NCBI RefSeq assembly: GCF_964019505.1
Contig: NZ_OZ026449.1
Location: 558,001 to 622,000 of the forward strand
Direction: 5' to 3'
Source: TIUS-1 sp964019505
GTDB lineage: Bacteria; Bacillota_I; Bacilli_A; Mycoplasmatales; Mycoplasmataceae
Length of the DNA stretch: 64,000 nucleotides
A program made the position numbers and the translations under genes. The notes under the pieces are model-generated. The model did no database searches. It saw only the letters and a list, made by a program, of their open reading frames with translations, and was not told the origin of the DNA. Of the stretch, positions 21,487 to 32,525 are shown one piece after another (position 1 is the stretch's first letter; each line of letters starts with the position of its first letter).

Positions 21487-21781
21487 CTCTTCATAAATCA
21501 ATTATTTGTTGTGACATCAATATAATAACATCAGTACTTGTCATGTGATCTTCTGAGTGAATGTATAGAACACTATAATCCACTTTTTCTTTGTTTGCTT
21601 CTTTTGCAACTACATCCATGTGGAATTTTCTAGCAGCAGAAAGTTCAGTTTTTGCAGTTTCAATTAATGTGTCTGCCATTTTAAAATCTTTTGCTTTTGC
21701 AGCTTCAATTGCTTTAATTGCATTTGTTTTTGCACTACCTGACGCAGTTATAATTCCAAATGATATTGCTTCTCAATCCAT
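21476..21781 (-). CDS. PTS lactose/cellobiose-type EIIA
   Basis: Soluble phosphocarrier of 101 residues passing phosphate from HPr to EIIB. An all-helical protein of usual length. The motif YIHSEDHMTS contains the active His (~75), equivalent to VHAQDHLM in lactose EIIA. SFGIITASGSAKTNAIKAIE matches the N-terminal helix. The start ATG follows the stop of the upstream ABC exporter by 9 bases with a weak AGGT site, so it depends on that gene's transcription. It stands apart from the EIIB/EIIC operon 5 kb away, although both are on the same strand. Two Trp are encoded by TGA. Confidence 0.9.
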
Positions 21782-21790
21782 ATATTTTAC

Positions 21791-23704
21791 CTATATTTGC
21801 CCAAGCTTGTATAGCTTAGCAAATTGTCCTTTTTGTTTCATTAGTTCATCAAATGAACCACTTTCGATTACATTCTTATTTCTACCAATCACATAAATTA
21901 TATCATAGTTAATTATTGTAGAAAGCCTGTGTGCAATTGCAACTGTCGTTCTTCCTTTTGATAGTTCATCAAAAGATTCTAATATTTCTTTTTCAACAAC
22001 ATTATCTAATGCTGATGTGGCTTCGTCAAGAATTATTAATGATGGGCTTTTTAAAAACATTCTAGCAATAACTAGTCTTTGTTTTTGACCACCAGATAAC
22101 ATGAAACCTTGTTGTCCTGCTACAGTTTCATAACCATCAGGCATTGAAAGTACAAAGTCATGGAATTTAGCTTTCCTAGATGCTCTAAACACCTCTTCAT
22201 CAGTTGCTGTTGTGTTTGTATATCTTATGTTTTCCATAATAGTTCCGAAGAAAATTTGAGGTTCTTGGTCAACATACCCAACATGATCTAAATAATCAGT
22301 TATTAAATAATCTTTTAAATCTTCACCATTGATTAAAACATTACCTTTTGTTGTGTCATAAAATCTCATCAACATTTTTGTTATTGTAGATTTACCGACA
22401 CCAGACTCTCCAACAAAAGCGTATGATTTACCTTTTTCTAATTTGATATTTAAACCCTCAATAATTGGGATTTGTTTGTTGTCTTCTGGATATGTGAAAT
22501 AAACATCTTTGAACTCAATAGATTCAATTTCATTTTTATCAGATGTATCTTTAATTCTTAAAGAGTCTGGTTTTGTTTTTACGATAGATTCAATTGAAAT
22601 AATTCTATCTAGTCTCATAATTGAGTTTGATAATCTTGTAGCAAACCTAAAGATCATAGGCATCAGCTGAGCAAGTGTACTTACCATGTATGCAGTCATT
22701 GTAAAGTTTGTAATTAACACAACAACTTCTTCCATTGGAGTATGGTTTATTTCGTTATGTCATATTATTGATAAAAATATTGCAAGCACAGGAATAACAA
22801 GTGCAACAGTTGAAGATATTACAGCGATGATTGATGAATACCCGATTGAGATATCGACACTTTCTCCTCACTTTTCATGTTTTTCTTCAAAACTTTTTAC
22901 TTCATCATTTTCAGTACCTGATGATTTCAATAGTCTTATATTCATAATCCTGTCTGTCATTTCACCATCAATTTTTAATCGACGTTGAAATGCTGTAATT
23001 AAACTTCTTCTATATTGGATAAATGCTAAGAAAATACCTAAGTACACTATCACTAAAATAATTGTAATTACTGTGGCTAAAAACACATCTTGTAGAAACA
23101 TTGAAGTAATTATTGTCACTAGAAATACAAACGCATAAATTACATTAATACAAAATTGAGTCAACATATCACCAGCAGCTGTTGAGTCCGTCATAACTTT
23201 TGACATTGTCTCACCCATTACATTTTTTGAATACCAACTCATATCAACACGAATCATTGCTTCAACTGCTTTTAATCTCAGGAAAACTTCAATTCTGTTT
23301 TGGATTCTGTGGCCCGTATATTCTAATAAGTATTCGGTCAATGCCATAAATACAAGTACTCCAACTGCAATGTATATCATTGTGTTTCATGAAAGTGACA
23401 TTCCTAAAAATATAGTATGACCAGTTTCTGAAGTCACAGCACCCACTAATTGTCCCGCTATCAGTGGAACAATACCAAATGCTACACCTTGGAAAACTAT
23501 ACTTGTAAAAAATAACGTAGATAAAAATCAATGCTTTTTAAATACTGGACTTACTTTTTTAAATGCACCAAAGAACTTAGTTAGTGTAAAAGCATAATCA
23601 CTTTCAAACTTACCAAATAATTTAGGCTTTTCAATTTTGTCTTCAATAACCAGAGCAGAAACTTGTTTATTGCTTTCTAATTCAATTGTCTCTATTTTTT
23701 CCAT
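21791..23704 (-). CDS. ABC exporter, fused membrane and ATPase domains (MsbA/LmrA type)
   Basis: Half-transporter of 637 residues that should dimerise in the membrane. The first ~330 residues hold six membrane helices. The ATPase has Walker A FVGESGVGKSTI, signature MLSGGQKQRLVIAR, Walker B LIILDEATSALD and the H-loop AIAHRLSTI. AAGGAGA precedes the ATG and a TATAAT -10 lies at 23730-23735. The substrate is unknown (lipid, peptide or drug). It shares an mRNA with the EIIA gene. Two related exporters are at 39682 and 60106. Confidence 0.93.
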
Positions 23705-23808
23705 AGTAATGTCTCCTTATATCTCTATTATTATAAATTAATTTTAAATATTAATAGTAGTTGCTCCACAACACTTGCATTTTTTTTTATTTTTGTGAAG
23801 ATAGGTCT

Positions 23809-25080
23809 ATGAGAAATTATATAGATATTAAAAATAAGAACCTTAAAAGCGGTTTAATATGAACTGGAATAGCAATTAACACTGCATTCTTCATTTGATT
23901 CTTTGTGAGCGGTAACATAGATCCAGCTCCAAGATTTCAAGTTATGAATCACGGATGGAGATTTGTAGCCACCCTAACTTTTTGAACAACACAAGTTTGT
24001 GCGATGAATGTTATCTTTCCAATAATTGTTGCAATGAATGGAAAGTTCGGTATTTGAAAACCCGGATATCAAAGTTGAATATCATTCATGGCATTTAACT
24101 TAATGTGTATTCTAATCTTCTGAGCTGGATTTACAGACTTTACTCCTGACTCATTGAATGATGTCAGTAACATTCAAACTTATTCAAATGTAATATTTTC
24201 AAAACCTGAAAAATTAATCATTACACTTTGAGCTCATATGTTTGCACCACTTGCATCAATCATAGTATTCATATTATTTGTACCAAAATTAAAAATAGAT
24301 GTTAAGTCATACTACAGAGCAGCTTCACCATTTTGCATAAGTTACTTAGCTGCTTGATTTTTGCTAAACATTGGAAAAATGTTTGTGATGTATGCAATCG
24401 GATTTGAAAACATAGCAACCGAACACGATGGACTTGGTATTGGTGGAGAATATCAACAAGAGATATGGTGTTTCTTAAATAGTGAAGTCCTTGGAGATAG
24501 TCCAGGATTTAATGAAAAGATGACAGCCATTGGTTATCTATCTGCACCCTACTTTTTCTTTAACTTTACTTCAACTCCTAATAGTCTTTATTTAATGTTA
24601 GGTGTAGCATTTGGAGCAGTGCTGGTTACAATAGCATTCCAATACATTGTTATTTACTTTGCTAACCTTGCAATTAAAAGAAGAGATTCAGATGCTGAAT
24701 ATAGTAATGAGTATAAAAAGATTCAAGAAAAATTTGATGGGAAGTGATTCGAGGTTGTAAAAATAGTTATATACACCACGTTAATTGGCATTGGCATATA
24801 TAAACTTACACAAACGCAGCACTATATAAATACCCCATATCAAACGATGTATAACATGTGCTACTTACTAGTTACATTAGTTGTTTTATTGGGTTCAATT
24901 GCAGGGATTGTAATGTCAATGTTATATATATTAAACATCGCGACTAACCCTACTTGAACTATTTATATCGGTCTACTAATTGGTGGATGAGGAATTTCTG
25001 CATTCTTTGTAGGTATCCCATTAATAATAATTACTGTTGCAGGATTTTGATACAAATCAAATAGAACAATTGTTCAATAA
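23809..25080 (+). CDS. Polytopic membrane protein, possibly DUF1600-like
   Basis: 423 residues with about 10 hydrophobic segments and many Trp, mostly TGA-coded (e.g. SGLIWTGIAINTAFFIWFF, GKFGIWKPGYQSW). It resembles the mollicute-specific membrane family called DUF1600, but I base that on general appearance only. A cytoplasmic charged loop (KRRDSDAEYSNEYKKIQEK) lies in the C-terminal half. GAAGATAGG lies ahead of the ATG. It is a single gene, divergent from the ABC exporter and ended by its own terminator. A channel or transporter role is possible; no function is known. Confidence 0.75.
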
Positions 25081-25091
25081 TATATTTAACT

Positions 25092-25117
25092 CACTATGAA
25101 ATTCATAGTGTTTTTTT
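25092..25117 (+). terminator. Terminator after the DUF1600-like gene
   Basis: CACTATG-AAATT-CATAGTG followed by TTTTTTT, 11 bases past the stop. Confidence 0.88.
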
Positions 25118-25135
25118 ATAAAGTTTAGAACAAAT

Positions 25136-25166
25136 AAAAACACCGTTTTATTAACGGCGTTTTTTA
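25136..25166 (-). terminator. Terminator after the formate/nitrite-type channel gene
   Basis: AACGCCGTT-AATAA-AACGGTGTT followed by TTTATTTG on the minus strand, overlapping the stop codon region. Confidence 0.75.
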
Positions 25167-26411
25167 ATATTCATCAGTATAGTGATCCATATCGTATTTT
25201 GTTTTAGCAAAGAATACAGATGTATATTTGATGTTAATGATGTGTAGTAACCCTGGAAGAATCAATCCTCCACCAATTCAGTTACCCAATAATGTTGGTA
25301 ATACGTTTGCAAATATGAAACATGCAATTATTACTATTTGAGTATTCATTTGGAAGTTTGGATCTCCAATTGATAAGATTAATTCTCATACGAATATTCA
25401 TAAGAAGAATGTATTGGCTGGACCATGTTGTAGCCCAATCATAACGAATAAGAATATTGGTAAACAGATAATAATTACTGTTGCAGATGCATATTTAGTT
25501 GACGCAGTTAGCGGCAATGTTGATGAAACCATTATATTACATAAGATTCCACTACCTAAACAGAATAGCATTGTTAATAATACATCTGAGATTGAAATAT
25601 CAAATCCCTCTAAATCAAAGTTTGTTTCAAATAATCTACCTAAATTATTGTCAGCAACAAATTTTTCATATGCAGCAATCGCAGCTTCTGGTGTTCCGGC
25701 CGCAATTTCTGTATTTTCAGGAAGTGCCAATCAGTATTGGAAATGTTCTCCTCCACCAAGTCTTCACTCTGAAATAACATGCCCAATGTTATACATTTTA
25801 TGAATTCCAATGTCATGCGCTTTAGAGATGAATGCATCATCTTCTAAAATACCAGACATTGCAGCTAGTGATACAAACAGGAATGTTCCCACAATGTTTC
25901 CTAAAAGAACACCAAATATACCCTTAAGATAATGATCTATTTTTATACAACCTTTCATTGTCGGAATGGTCGCTAGAACGTGAGACGTATATAGTCCACC
26001 ACCTAGGAAAGTAATTAAAACAATACAAAATGGGAATATGATTGCCATAACTAGTCTTTCGACTAAGTTTTGATCTGCACCTAAGTTCATAACTGCATAT
26101 GTACACGCTGTATAACCAAATCCAATAATGAATCCCGAGAATATACCAAGTAGTATTTGTTTTATGAAAGTGTATTCCATTTTATGGATTGATGCGGAGA
26201 ATCCTCCAAGGATACCATCAGTCATATAACCATGACCGTGCATTACCTTGTCGTAATCCATATTTTTTAATTGATTTTCATATTCAGCTTTAGATAATTT
26301 CTTTTGAGCCAAATCTTTCATATCGTGATATAAACCAGCTTTCCCTCGTTCTTTTTTCTTGGGAACTTCCTGTTGTTCAACAGGCGGTTTATTATTTTTT
26401 CTTGACTTCAT
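25164..26411 (-). CDS. Formate/nitrite transporter (FNT) family channel
   Basis: FNT proteins pass small monovalent acids (formate, nitrite, lactate) across the membrane as pentamers. Of 415 residues, about six helices contain GGFSASIHKMEY, LGGGLYTSHVLA, LGNIVGTFLF, LGSGILCNIMV and MIGLQHGPANTFF; the last has the central-pore His typical of the family. Compared with usual FNTs (~280 residues) it has a ~75-residue charged N-terminus and a ~60-residue insert (LPENTEIAAGTPEA...) between membrane halves. It follows thrS by 42 bases. Fermentation-acid export is a reasonable role here (inference). Confidence 0.87.
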
Positions 26412-26453
26412 GTGTTTAGTGAATTCCTTGTTTAAAATCTATTTGTTTTTATA

Positions 26454-28409
26454 TTAAATATTGTAATACTTTGTTTTGATTTCTTTTATTATTTTTTCAA
26501 TAAATTTATCTTTTTTAATTGTTTCAGTTTCTTTAGAACCATATTTTCTAAATGAGATATTTTTACCTTTAATTTCATCTTCACCGATGATAACTTGGTA
26601 CGGTATTTTTTTCATTTGTGCTTCACGAACTTTATAACTTAATCTCTCATCTCGCAAATCAACGTGAGTTCTTATCAACTCAGATTTTAGTTCTTTTGCA
26701 AGTTTTGATGCTTCATCATTGAATTTATCTAATACAGGAATTATTTCAATTTGTGTTGGTGAACATCATAGCGGCAATGCCCCTTTTGTTTGTTCTAATA
26801 AAATTGAAATAAATCTTTCATATGTACCAATTAAACCTCTATGAATCATAACTGCTTGTTGGGGTTTTGAATTTTTATCTAAGTAGTTAACATCAAATTT
26901 CATAGGTAATAAGAAATCTAGTTGGATAGTTGAAACTGTTATTTCATGTCCTAAAACTGTTTTTGCTTGTATATCTAATTTAGGTCCATAGAAGGCGGCT
27001 TCACCTGGCATCTTTTTATATTTAACACCAAGTTCATCTAGTACTTCTTCTAATTGTTTTTCGGCACTATTTCACATATTATCATCATCATAATATTTTT
27101 CTTTATCTTCAGGATCTCTTAGAGATAGTGAAAGATAATCAATTTTAATTTTGAATGTTTCTAATACTTCTTTTATTAGTTCATAACAGTTTTTAAATTC
27201 TTCTTTTATTTGATCTGGACGCGCAAAGATGTGAGAATCAGTCAATTCCATTGAACGTACTCGTTCTAGTCCTACAAGTGCCCCAGAGGCTTCATATCTA
27301 TATAAAGTCGCATGTTCACAATATCTTAAAGGTAATTCTTTATATGATCTTGGTTTATGTTTGAATACTTGAATATGATGTGGACAAGCCATTGGTCTTA
27401 GTACAAGTTCTTCTTTGGGTTCTTTTTCGTTAGGCAGCTTAATTGAATTAAACATATCATCACGATAATGAGCTCAATGACCTGAAGTTTCATATAGTTC
27501 TCTTGATCCCAAGTTTGGAGTTTCAATTGGTACAAAATCATATTCAAACTCCTTTTGTTTTAAATAGTTTTTGATTTCATTTTTAATTGTTGTTCCGTTT
27601 GGAAGTCAAACAGCCATTCCTTGACCAAGAATTGGATTAATTGTAAAGATGTCCAACTTCTTACCAATTGTTCTGTGATCACGTTCTTCGCGGTCTTTAA
27701 GCATATCTTTTGTAGCTTTGATTTCATCAGCACTACCAGTGATTCCATGAATCTTTTGGAACATGTCATTATTAGCATCACCCAATCAGTATTCACCTGT
27801 TAGATTAATTAGTTCAATTTGTTTTAACTTTGCAAAGTTTAGGACAACTGGTGCAGTTAAAACAAAATGATACTTGTCATATTTAACTACAACAAATCCA
27901 TTTTCTTTTGATTCTTGAATTATGTATTTAACTACTTCTTTATTTCCATAAAAACTTAATAGCTCTTTTTCGAATTTTGAAACTTCATCAGATACAAATT
28001 CAATTACTTTGCTTTCTTTTAATGTCTTTGATATTTCTTTTTGAATTGTTTTTAAATCTTCTAATTTAATTTGTTCTTTAAATTTAAAAGAAACTCCAAA
28101 TTCAAAATCATTAATTTCTTTTTTGTACATTGATGATATTTGTACATCATCAAACATTCTTTTGATTGAAATCATTGTTGCAATTTTAGAACTATATTTT
28201 TTTGCATATTCATATCCAATTGATTTATCCGTAATGATCTCAATTTTTGAATCTTTTGTAACTCTAAAAAATGGTGAAACCATTTTCCCTTCCACACTAG
28301 CGCCAACAGATACTTTTTTCAAACTTGGCGCAATAGATTCTGCAATGTCTAAAACAGACATTCCATCTTTTAACTCTAATTGTTTGCCATCTAAAAGTGA
28401 TATCTTCAT
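26454..28409 (-). CDS. thrS: Threonyl-tRNA synthetase with a degenerate editing domain
   Basis: Class II synthetase of 651 residues. TGS domain at residues 1-65. The catalytic core has GSRELYETSGHW, the zinc Cys in LRPMACPHH, motif 2 TLYRYEASGALVGLERVR and motif 3 region MIHRGLIGTYERFI. The C-terminal anticodon-binding domain has THVDLRDERLSYKVREAQ. The editing (N2) domain at ~70-210 lacks its catalytic signatures: the HxxxH helix reads KKYSSKIATM and the C...H element near DKYHFVLTAPV has no Cys. The ATG at 28409 is chosen over one 12 bases upstream because GGAG sits between them. Five TGA Trp codons. Confidence 0.95.
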
Positions 28410-28460
28410 AACCATCTCCATATACTTTATTTATTTATTTTATATTAATACATTATCTTT

Positions 28461-28609
28461 GAATAAAAAAGATAACCATTTAAGAACAGTTATCTCTATA
28501 CACATTTAATAAACACATGAAATATTAGGAGTTTGTTAAATTTTTATTTACTTGACTATTTGTGTGGTTTCCCACAACATAATATTACAATAATTTTTTA
28601 TATTTTCAA
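28461..28609 (-). promoter_or_regulatory. thrS: thrS promoter and leader with attenuator-like alternative hairpins
   Basis: Promoter on the minus strand: TTGAAA at 28604-28609, 16-base spacer, TAATAT at 28582-28587. The leader of about 170 bases starts with TTGTGGGAAACCACACAA. Further on, AGATAAC (28489-28495) pairs with GTTATCT (28470-28476) and is followed by TTTTTTATT, a terminator shape. The same TTATCTTT can instead pair with AAAGATAA seven bases downstream, which would break the terminator. I see no T-box consensus (TGGNACCGCG). Confidence 0.55.
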
Positions 28610-28646
28610 GTAAAAAAAGTAAAAATATTTTTTTAATACCAAAAAC

Positions 28647-28669
28647 AAAAAAACCCGTTTAGGGTTTTA
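28647..28669 (-). terminator. Terminator after padR
   Basis: AAACCC-TAAAC-GGGTTT followed by TTTTGTTTTT on the minus strand, just past the padR stop; it ends the ABC/PadR module. Confidence 0.82.
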
Positions 28670-28674
28670 TTTTA

Positions 28675-28989
28675 TTATTTATTTCCATCAATAAATGTTG
28701 TAACCGTAGTTATAAATTCATGTCAGTGATTTAAATATTCATCAAGCTGCAATAAACCAATTTTTGTTATCTTATAATATTTCCTAACAGGACCAGCAGT
28801 CGATTCAGCTAAATAATATGAAACAAACCCCTTGTCTACCAATTTTTTGAAAATAGCATACGCAGTTGATTCATTAATTGGAATAAATTTATTCAATACT
28901 TTATTTAGTTCATACGCATAATAGTCACGTTTTTTTAGGAGGTCCAAAATAATCATATCAAGGACCCCTTTTTTTAATTGAGTGTCCAA
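28675..28989 (-). CDS. PadR-family transcriptional repressor
   Basis: 104 residues, winged helix: MDTQLKKGVLDMIILDLL, then the DNA-reading part YAYELNKVLNKF...STAYAIFKKLVDKGFVSYY and the wing AGPVRKYYKITKIGLLQLDEY, all typical of PadR subfamily 1/2. The start is a TTG, preceded by AAGTAGAG, one base after the stop of the HAAS gene, so the two are translationally coupled. PadR plus a HAAS membrane protein is a known regulatory pair. It probably controls the upstream ABC module, where ACTACTTGA elements overlap the -35 boxes. Confidence 0.9.
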
Positions 28990-28990
28990 A

Positions 28991-29983
28991 TTAAAACTCT
29001 ACTTCATTTGGGTTATATTTTATTGTGTAAATGCTGCTTGATATATTAAAGATTACTAGACTTCACGGAACATCAATGATCACTATTTCATATCCATTAG
29101 CTTGATTTGTTTTTACAAGCTTGTAGTTAAATGTTAGTGAAGACTTGTAGTTATGATCATTTTGAATTCGGATGCCATGAATGTCTACATCAGGAACAAA
29201 GACGATATCATATCAACTGTCATTTTCTAATTCATCATATTCAACATTTAAGATTTCACCATTGAACTCATAGTCTTTAACATCTCTTTCAAATGAATTA
29301 ATCATATTTTTTGAAAGAGATGCTCCACCGATTGTTTTATCACCACTAAATGACCCAATTGCCCCAGTAACAGTGAAAACTGTAAATAAACTAATCATTA
29401 CTATTTTTAATATTTTTCTATCTTTCACTTCTTTTTCTTTTACTGACATCTTAAACTCTTTATTCAACATAAGTTCGACTGAAATCTTGAAAAACATTTT
29501 TTCAAATTTATAAATTTGAGTTCAAATGTAGTAAAACAAAATTGAAAATAACGGAAGAAGTCCAATTGATAATAGTGTTCCACCAATTGCTTGTAGTGGT
29601 TGAAAGTTAATTCACAACATTATCACCATGAATAATGTTGTGATAGCAAAAGTTGCTGACAATATCAAAGATGTAATAGCTAATATGAACACAACACCTT
29701 GGGGTATTATCGTTGTTATCCCTAGGAGTATTTTCATTATTCCTGAAGTTTTATACGATCCTGCTTTTAGTTGATCAACATTAATTTCTAGTTCATTGTA
29801 AATATTTTTTGCAATTAGTTCTGGACTTTCAAGACCATCAATAATATCAATTATTTTTTCACCACTTGTAAAACGATCATAGATTTGCAAACGATAATTA
29901 GAAGTAAATTCTTCTCTATCTTTTGGTTTTAAAAATCTAAGTTCATAATCAAGTTGTTTTAGAAATGAGGTTTCTGCTCTCAT
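28991..29983 (-). CDS. HAAS (DUF1700-type) membrane signalling protein
   Basis: 330 residues. The first ~70 are a HAAS/DUF1700 helical domain (FLKQLDYELRFLKPKDREEF, GLESPELIAKNIYNEL). Then come four to five membrane helices and an extracellular C-terminal part (about 110 residues). HAAS proteins are encoded next to PadR regulators and are thought to relay envelope signals to them. AAGGAG precedes the ATG at 29983; the frame opens 12 codons earlier but without a ribosome site. The stop of the previous gene lies in this ribosome site. Three TGA Trp codons lie in the membrane and C-terminal parts. Confidence 0.85.
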
Positions 29984-29987
29984 ATTC

Positions 29988-30401
29988 TTATTCTCCTTCT
30001 GATGAATTTTCTTCATCATCAGTTTGTTTTTGTTTTGGTTCTTCTAATAAATCAATACTATATTTTTTTTCAAAATACATTTCTCTGATGTATACAACTC
30101 AAACAATTAGTGAAAATATACTAATGATAGATCCAATTCCTGAAAACAATAATTTCATTTCGTTGTTTTTATTAATTTTGTTTGCAAGGTCATATGCCAA
30201 TACAAATCCTAATCATATGTTTGCATATAGAAAGTACAGCGCAAAGAATCAAGTTGTTACTATAGATTCAGTTGACGCACCCCCTACACTAATTGATATA
30301 GCTGTTATTAATAGGCTCATTGTTACTAGTGTTTGAATAATCAAACATACAATAGTTATTTTAATTCTTTGTGCATTAATTGCTTTTAATTTTGGTTCCA
30401 T
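29988..30401 (-). CDS. Small polytopic membrane protein in the PadR module
   Basis: 137 residues with three to four hydrophobic helices and a charged C-terminal tail (EEPKQKQTDDEENSSEGE). AGGAGA lies before the ATG. Its stop overlaps the ribosome site of the HAAS gene. I recognise no family. Because it comes first behind the internal promoter at 30423-30451 and ahead of HAAS and PadR, it may be a subunit or sensor of the same system (inference). Confidence 0.75.
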
Positions 30402-30422
30402 TAGTTTATCTCCTGTTTACTT

Positions 30423-30480
30423 ATATTAAGTTTGGCACCATATAATTTCAAGTAGTAATTTTAAATATCTACTTGAAATT
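30423..30480 (-). promoter_or_regulatory. Internal promoter with palindromic candidate PadR operator
   Basis: AATTTCAAGTAG (30444-30455) is the exact inverted repeat of CTACTTGAAATT (30469-30480), 13 bases apart. On the minus strand the downstream arm supplies the -35 TTGAAA (30446-30451); after 17 bases comes the -10 TAATAT (30423-30428). This would drive the small membrane protein, HAAS and padR genes. An operator over a -35 fits autorepression by PadR (inference). Confidence 0.6.
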
Positions 30481-30511
30481 AGTTTAGTTAATTTGTTATT
30501 TTAATAATTGG

Positions 30512-31798
30512 TTATTTTATATTTAATAGCGGAATTGTATAGTTCAAAGTTATAAGAACAACCGCAACAGATGAAGTTATTCAAAACATATCTCAGTTGT
30601 AAATTCAAATTGTTTCACCTAATAAAGCATGTGAATACGCCACATTGAATAGCACACCTACCCCATTTCCAAACAATAATCCGACAACAATTATAAAAAC
30701 CATTTCTCTTAAATTCATTCTTATTATTTGGCTTTTTTTCATACCTAATACCATCAGTTGACGATATGTTCTTTTTTTATCGAATAGATAAGATTGCAAT
30801 GAATTACTGATAATAATAATCCCATATATTGCAAACACTATAAATAAAATATATTGCGGCGCTGGTGATTGGCCTTCAATTGGACCAAATCCCAGAGTCG
30901 CTATTCCATTCATATTTGAAACAAATGACATAAATACCATTGTTGATACCATTAATGAAATTGGGACTATTATTCTAGTTATGTTTTTAATCATCGCACT
31001 AAATGACATAGATATCGCAAACGATCCTTTTGTCATATGTTTGAACGCCCTTAGAACCAATGTCGAAATTGTTGACGCAAGTAAACAAAATCCAAATATA
31101 TATGCGCTAATAGCTCCAGTTATGATTCCAACACCACCCTCTGTTTTTAAAACGTTTTTTGTCAAAGTCATCATTAGAATCGCTCCAACAATTGACATTA
31201 TTCCAAGAACAATACAAATTATTTTAGCTACTAAGCTCTTTTCTTGAAATGGGTTCCTTGCTTCGGAAATTGAAATTTTTTTAATTTCCGAAGTTGACAT
31301 TCAAGTTACCATTATAATGAACAACAATAACCCTCCACTAGCAGACGCTTTAATTCAAAGTAAGTTAGATACCTCAAATGATTCTTGAAGCATTTTACTA
31401 TCAATTAAATATTCAACTACCATTGTAGTAATTAATGGCGATAATAAAACCGCAAATCCAAATGAGAGTAAAACCATTATTAAATTTTCAAATAATAACA
31501 TTATTCCAATTTGGCATGTTGACATGCCAAGTATTCTTAAGTTTTTTAAATCATCATTTCTTAGTTTAATTGAAAATTTGGTTACACTAAATAGTGAGAA
31601 TAAAGCGATAGTTACAACCATTCCAAATAGTGAAGAAAACACTGCAATAGCCATTTCCGCATCTTCTTTAACTAGTAAAGCTGATGCAAACATCATTACA
31701 AATGCCATAACCAATACCGTTGAAACCAACATTGTAACAAAAGACCCTATGATTGTTTTTCAATCTTTTTTAATGTGCTTAATTACTATTGTTCACAT
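30512..31798 (-). CDS. FtsX/MacB-like ABC transporter permease
   Basis: 428 residues with about eight hydrophobic helices. KLRNDDLKNLRILGMSTCQIG and KKRTYRQLMVLGMKKSQIIRM are the repeated cytoplasmic 'LRxLGM' helices of FtsX-type permeases, one per half. It overlaps the end of the ATPase gene by 20 bases. Such transporters (Bce/Lol/Mac types) move or sense lipids, peptides or antimicrobials; the substrate here is unknown. There is no large extracellular domain. Several TGA Trp codons are in frame. Confidence 0.85.
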
Positions 31799-32507
31799 TG
31801 TGTTCTAATTCCAATAATCTTGTGGCAATATTTTCAGCACTTTCTTTATCTTCAACTGAGCTTATTTCTCCACTTAAGAAATAAACAATCTTGTCTGCAA
31901 TTGTGGCAACTTTAGGATCATGTGTAATTATTATTAATGTTTTCTTGTATATAGAACTCATTTCAGATAATAACTCAATAACCTCATCTCTAGTATTTAA
32001 ATCTAGTGCACCAGTTGGTTCATCTGCAAAAATGATCTCACTGTTACTTATTAATGCACGAGCGATTGCAACACGTTGTTTTTGACCGCCAGATAATTGC
32101 ATTACATTTTTCTTTCTTAATTCAAATAAATTAACTCGCTTTAATATTTCTTCAACTTTTAAGCTATCAATTTTACTGTGAGAAAGTTTCATACTTAATA
32201 CAACATTTTCATAAACAGTCAGATAATCTATTATGTTGTAGTCCTGAAAAATATAAGATATATTTTTAACTCTAAACTTTGTTAGTTTTGGCTCTTTCAT
32301 TTCTCCAACGTTTTTTGTATTAATAATAATCTCGCCGCTTGTCGGTTTTTCTAAACCACTAGCTAAGTTTAAAAAAGTTGTCTTACCAGCACCTGATGGT
32401 CCCATAACTGCGTAAGTCTTACCCTTCTCAAATTCAACTGATATATCTTTTATGATATTTCATTTGCCAAAATCCTTTTTAACATTTTTAAACTCTATCA
32501 CTTTCAT
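31779..32507 (-). CDS. ABC transporter ATP-binding protein (LolD/MacB type)
   Basis: 242 residues. Walker A AVMGPSGAGKTTFLN, Q-loop YIFQDYNIIDYLTVYENV, signature MQLSGGQKQRVAIAR, Walker B IIFADEPTGALD, H-loop IIITHDP: the family that pairs with FtsX-like permeases. The ATG at 32507 has AGGAGA upstream. It is the first gene of the five-gene module (ATPase, permease, small membrane protein, HAAS, PadR). Confidence 0.93.
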
Positions 32508-32525
32508 ATGTTTCTCCTACCTAAT

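Noticed and set aside
28410..28612. T-box riboswitch ahead of thrS
   Set aside because: No T-box consensus (TGGNACCGCG) and no recognisable specifier stem; only an attenuator-like hairpin pair is supported.
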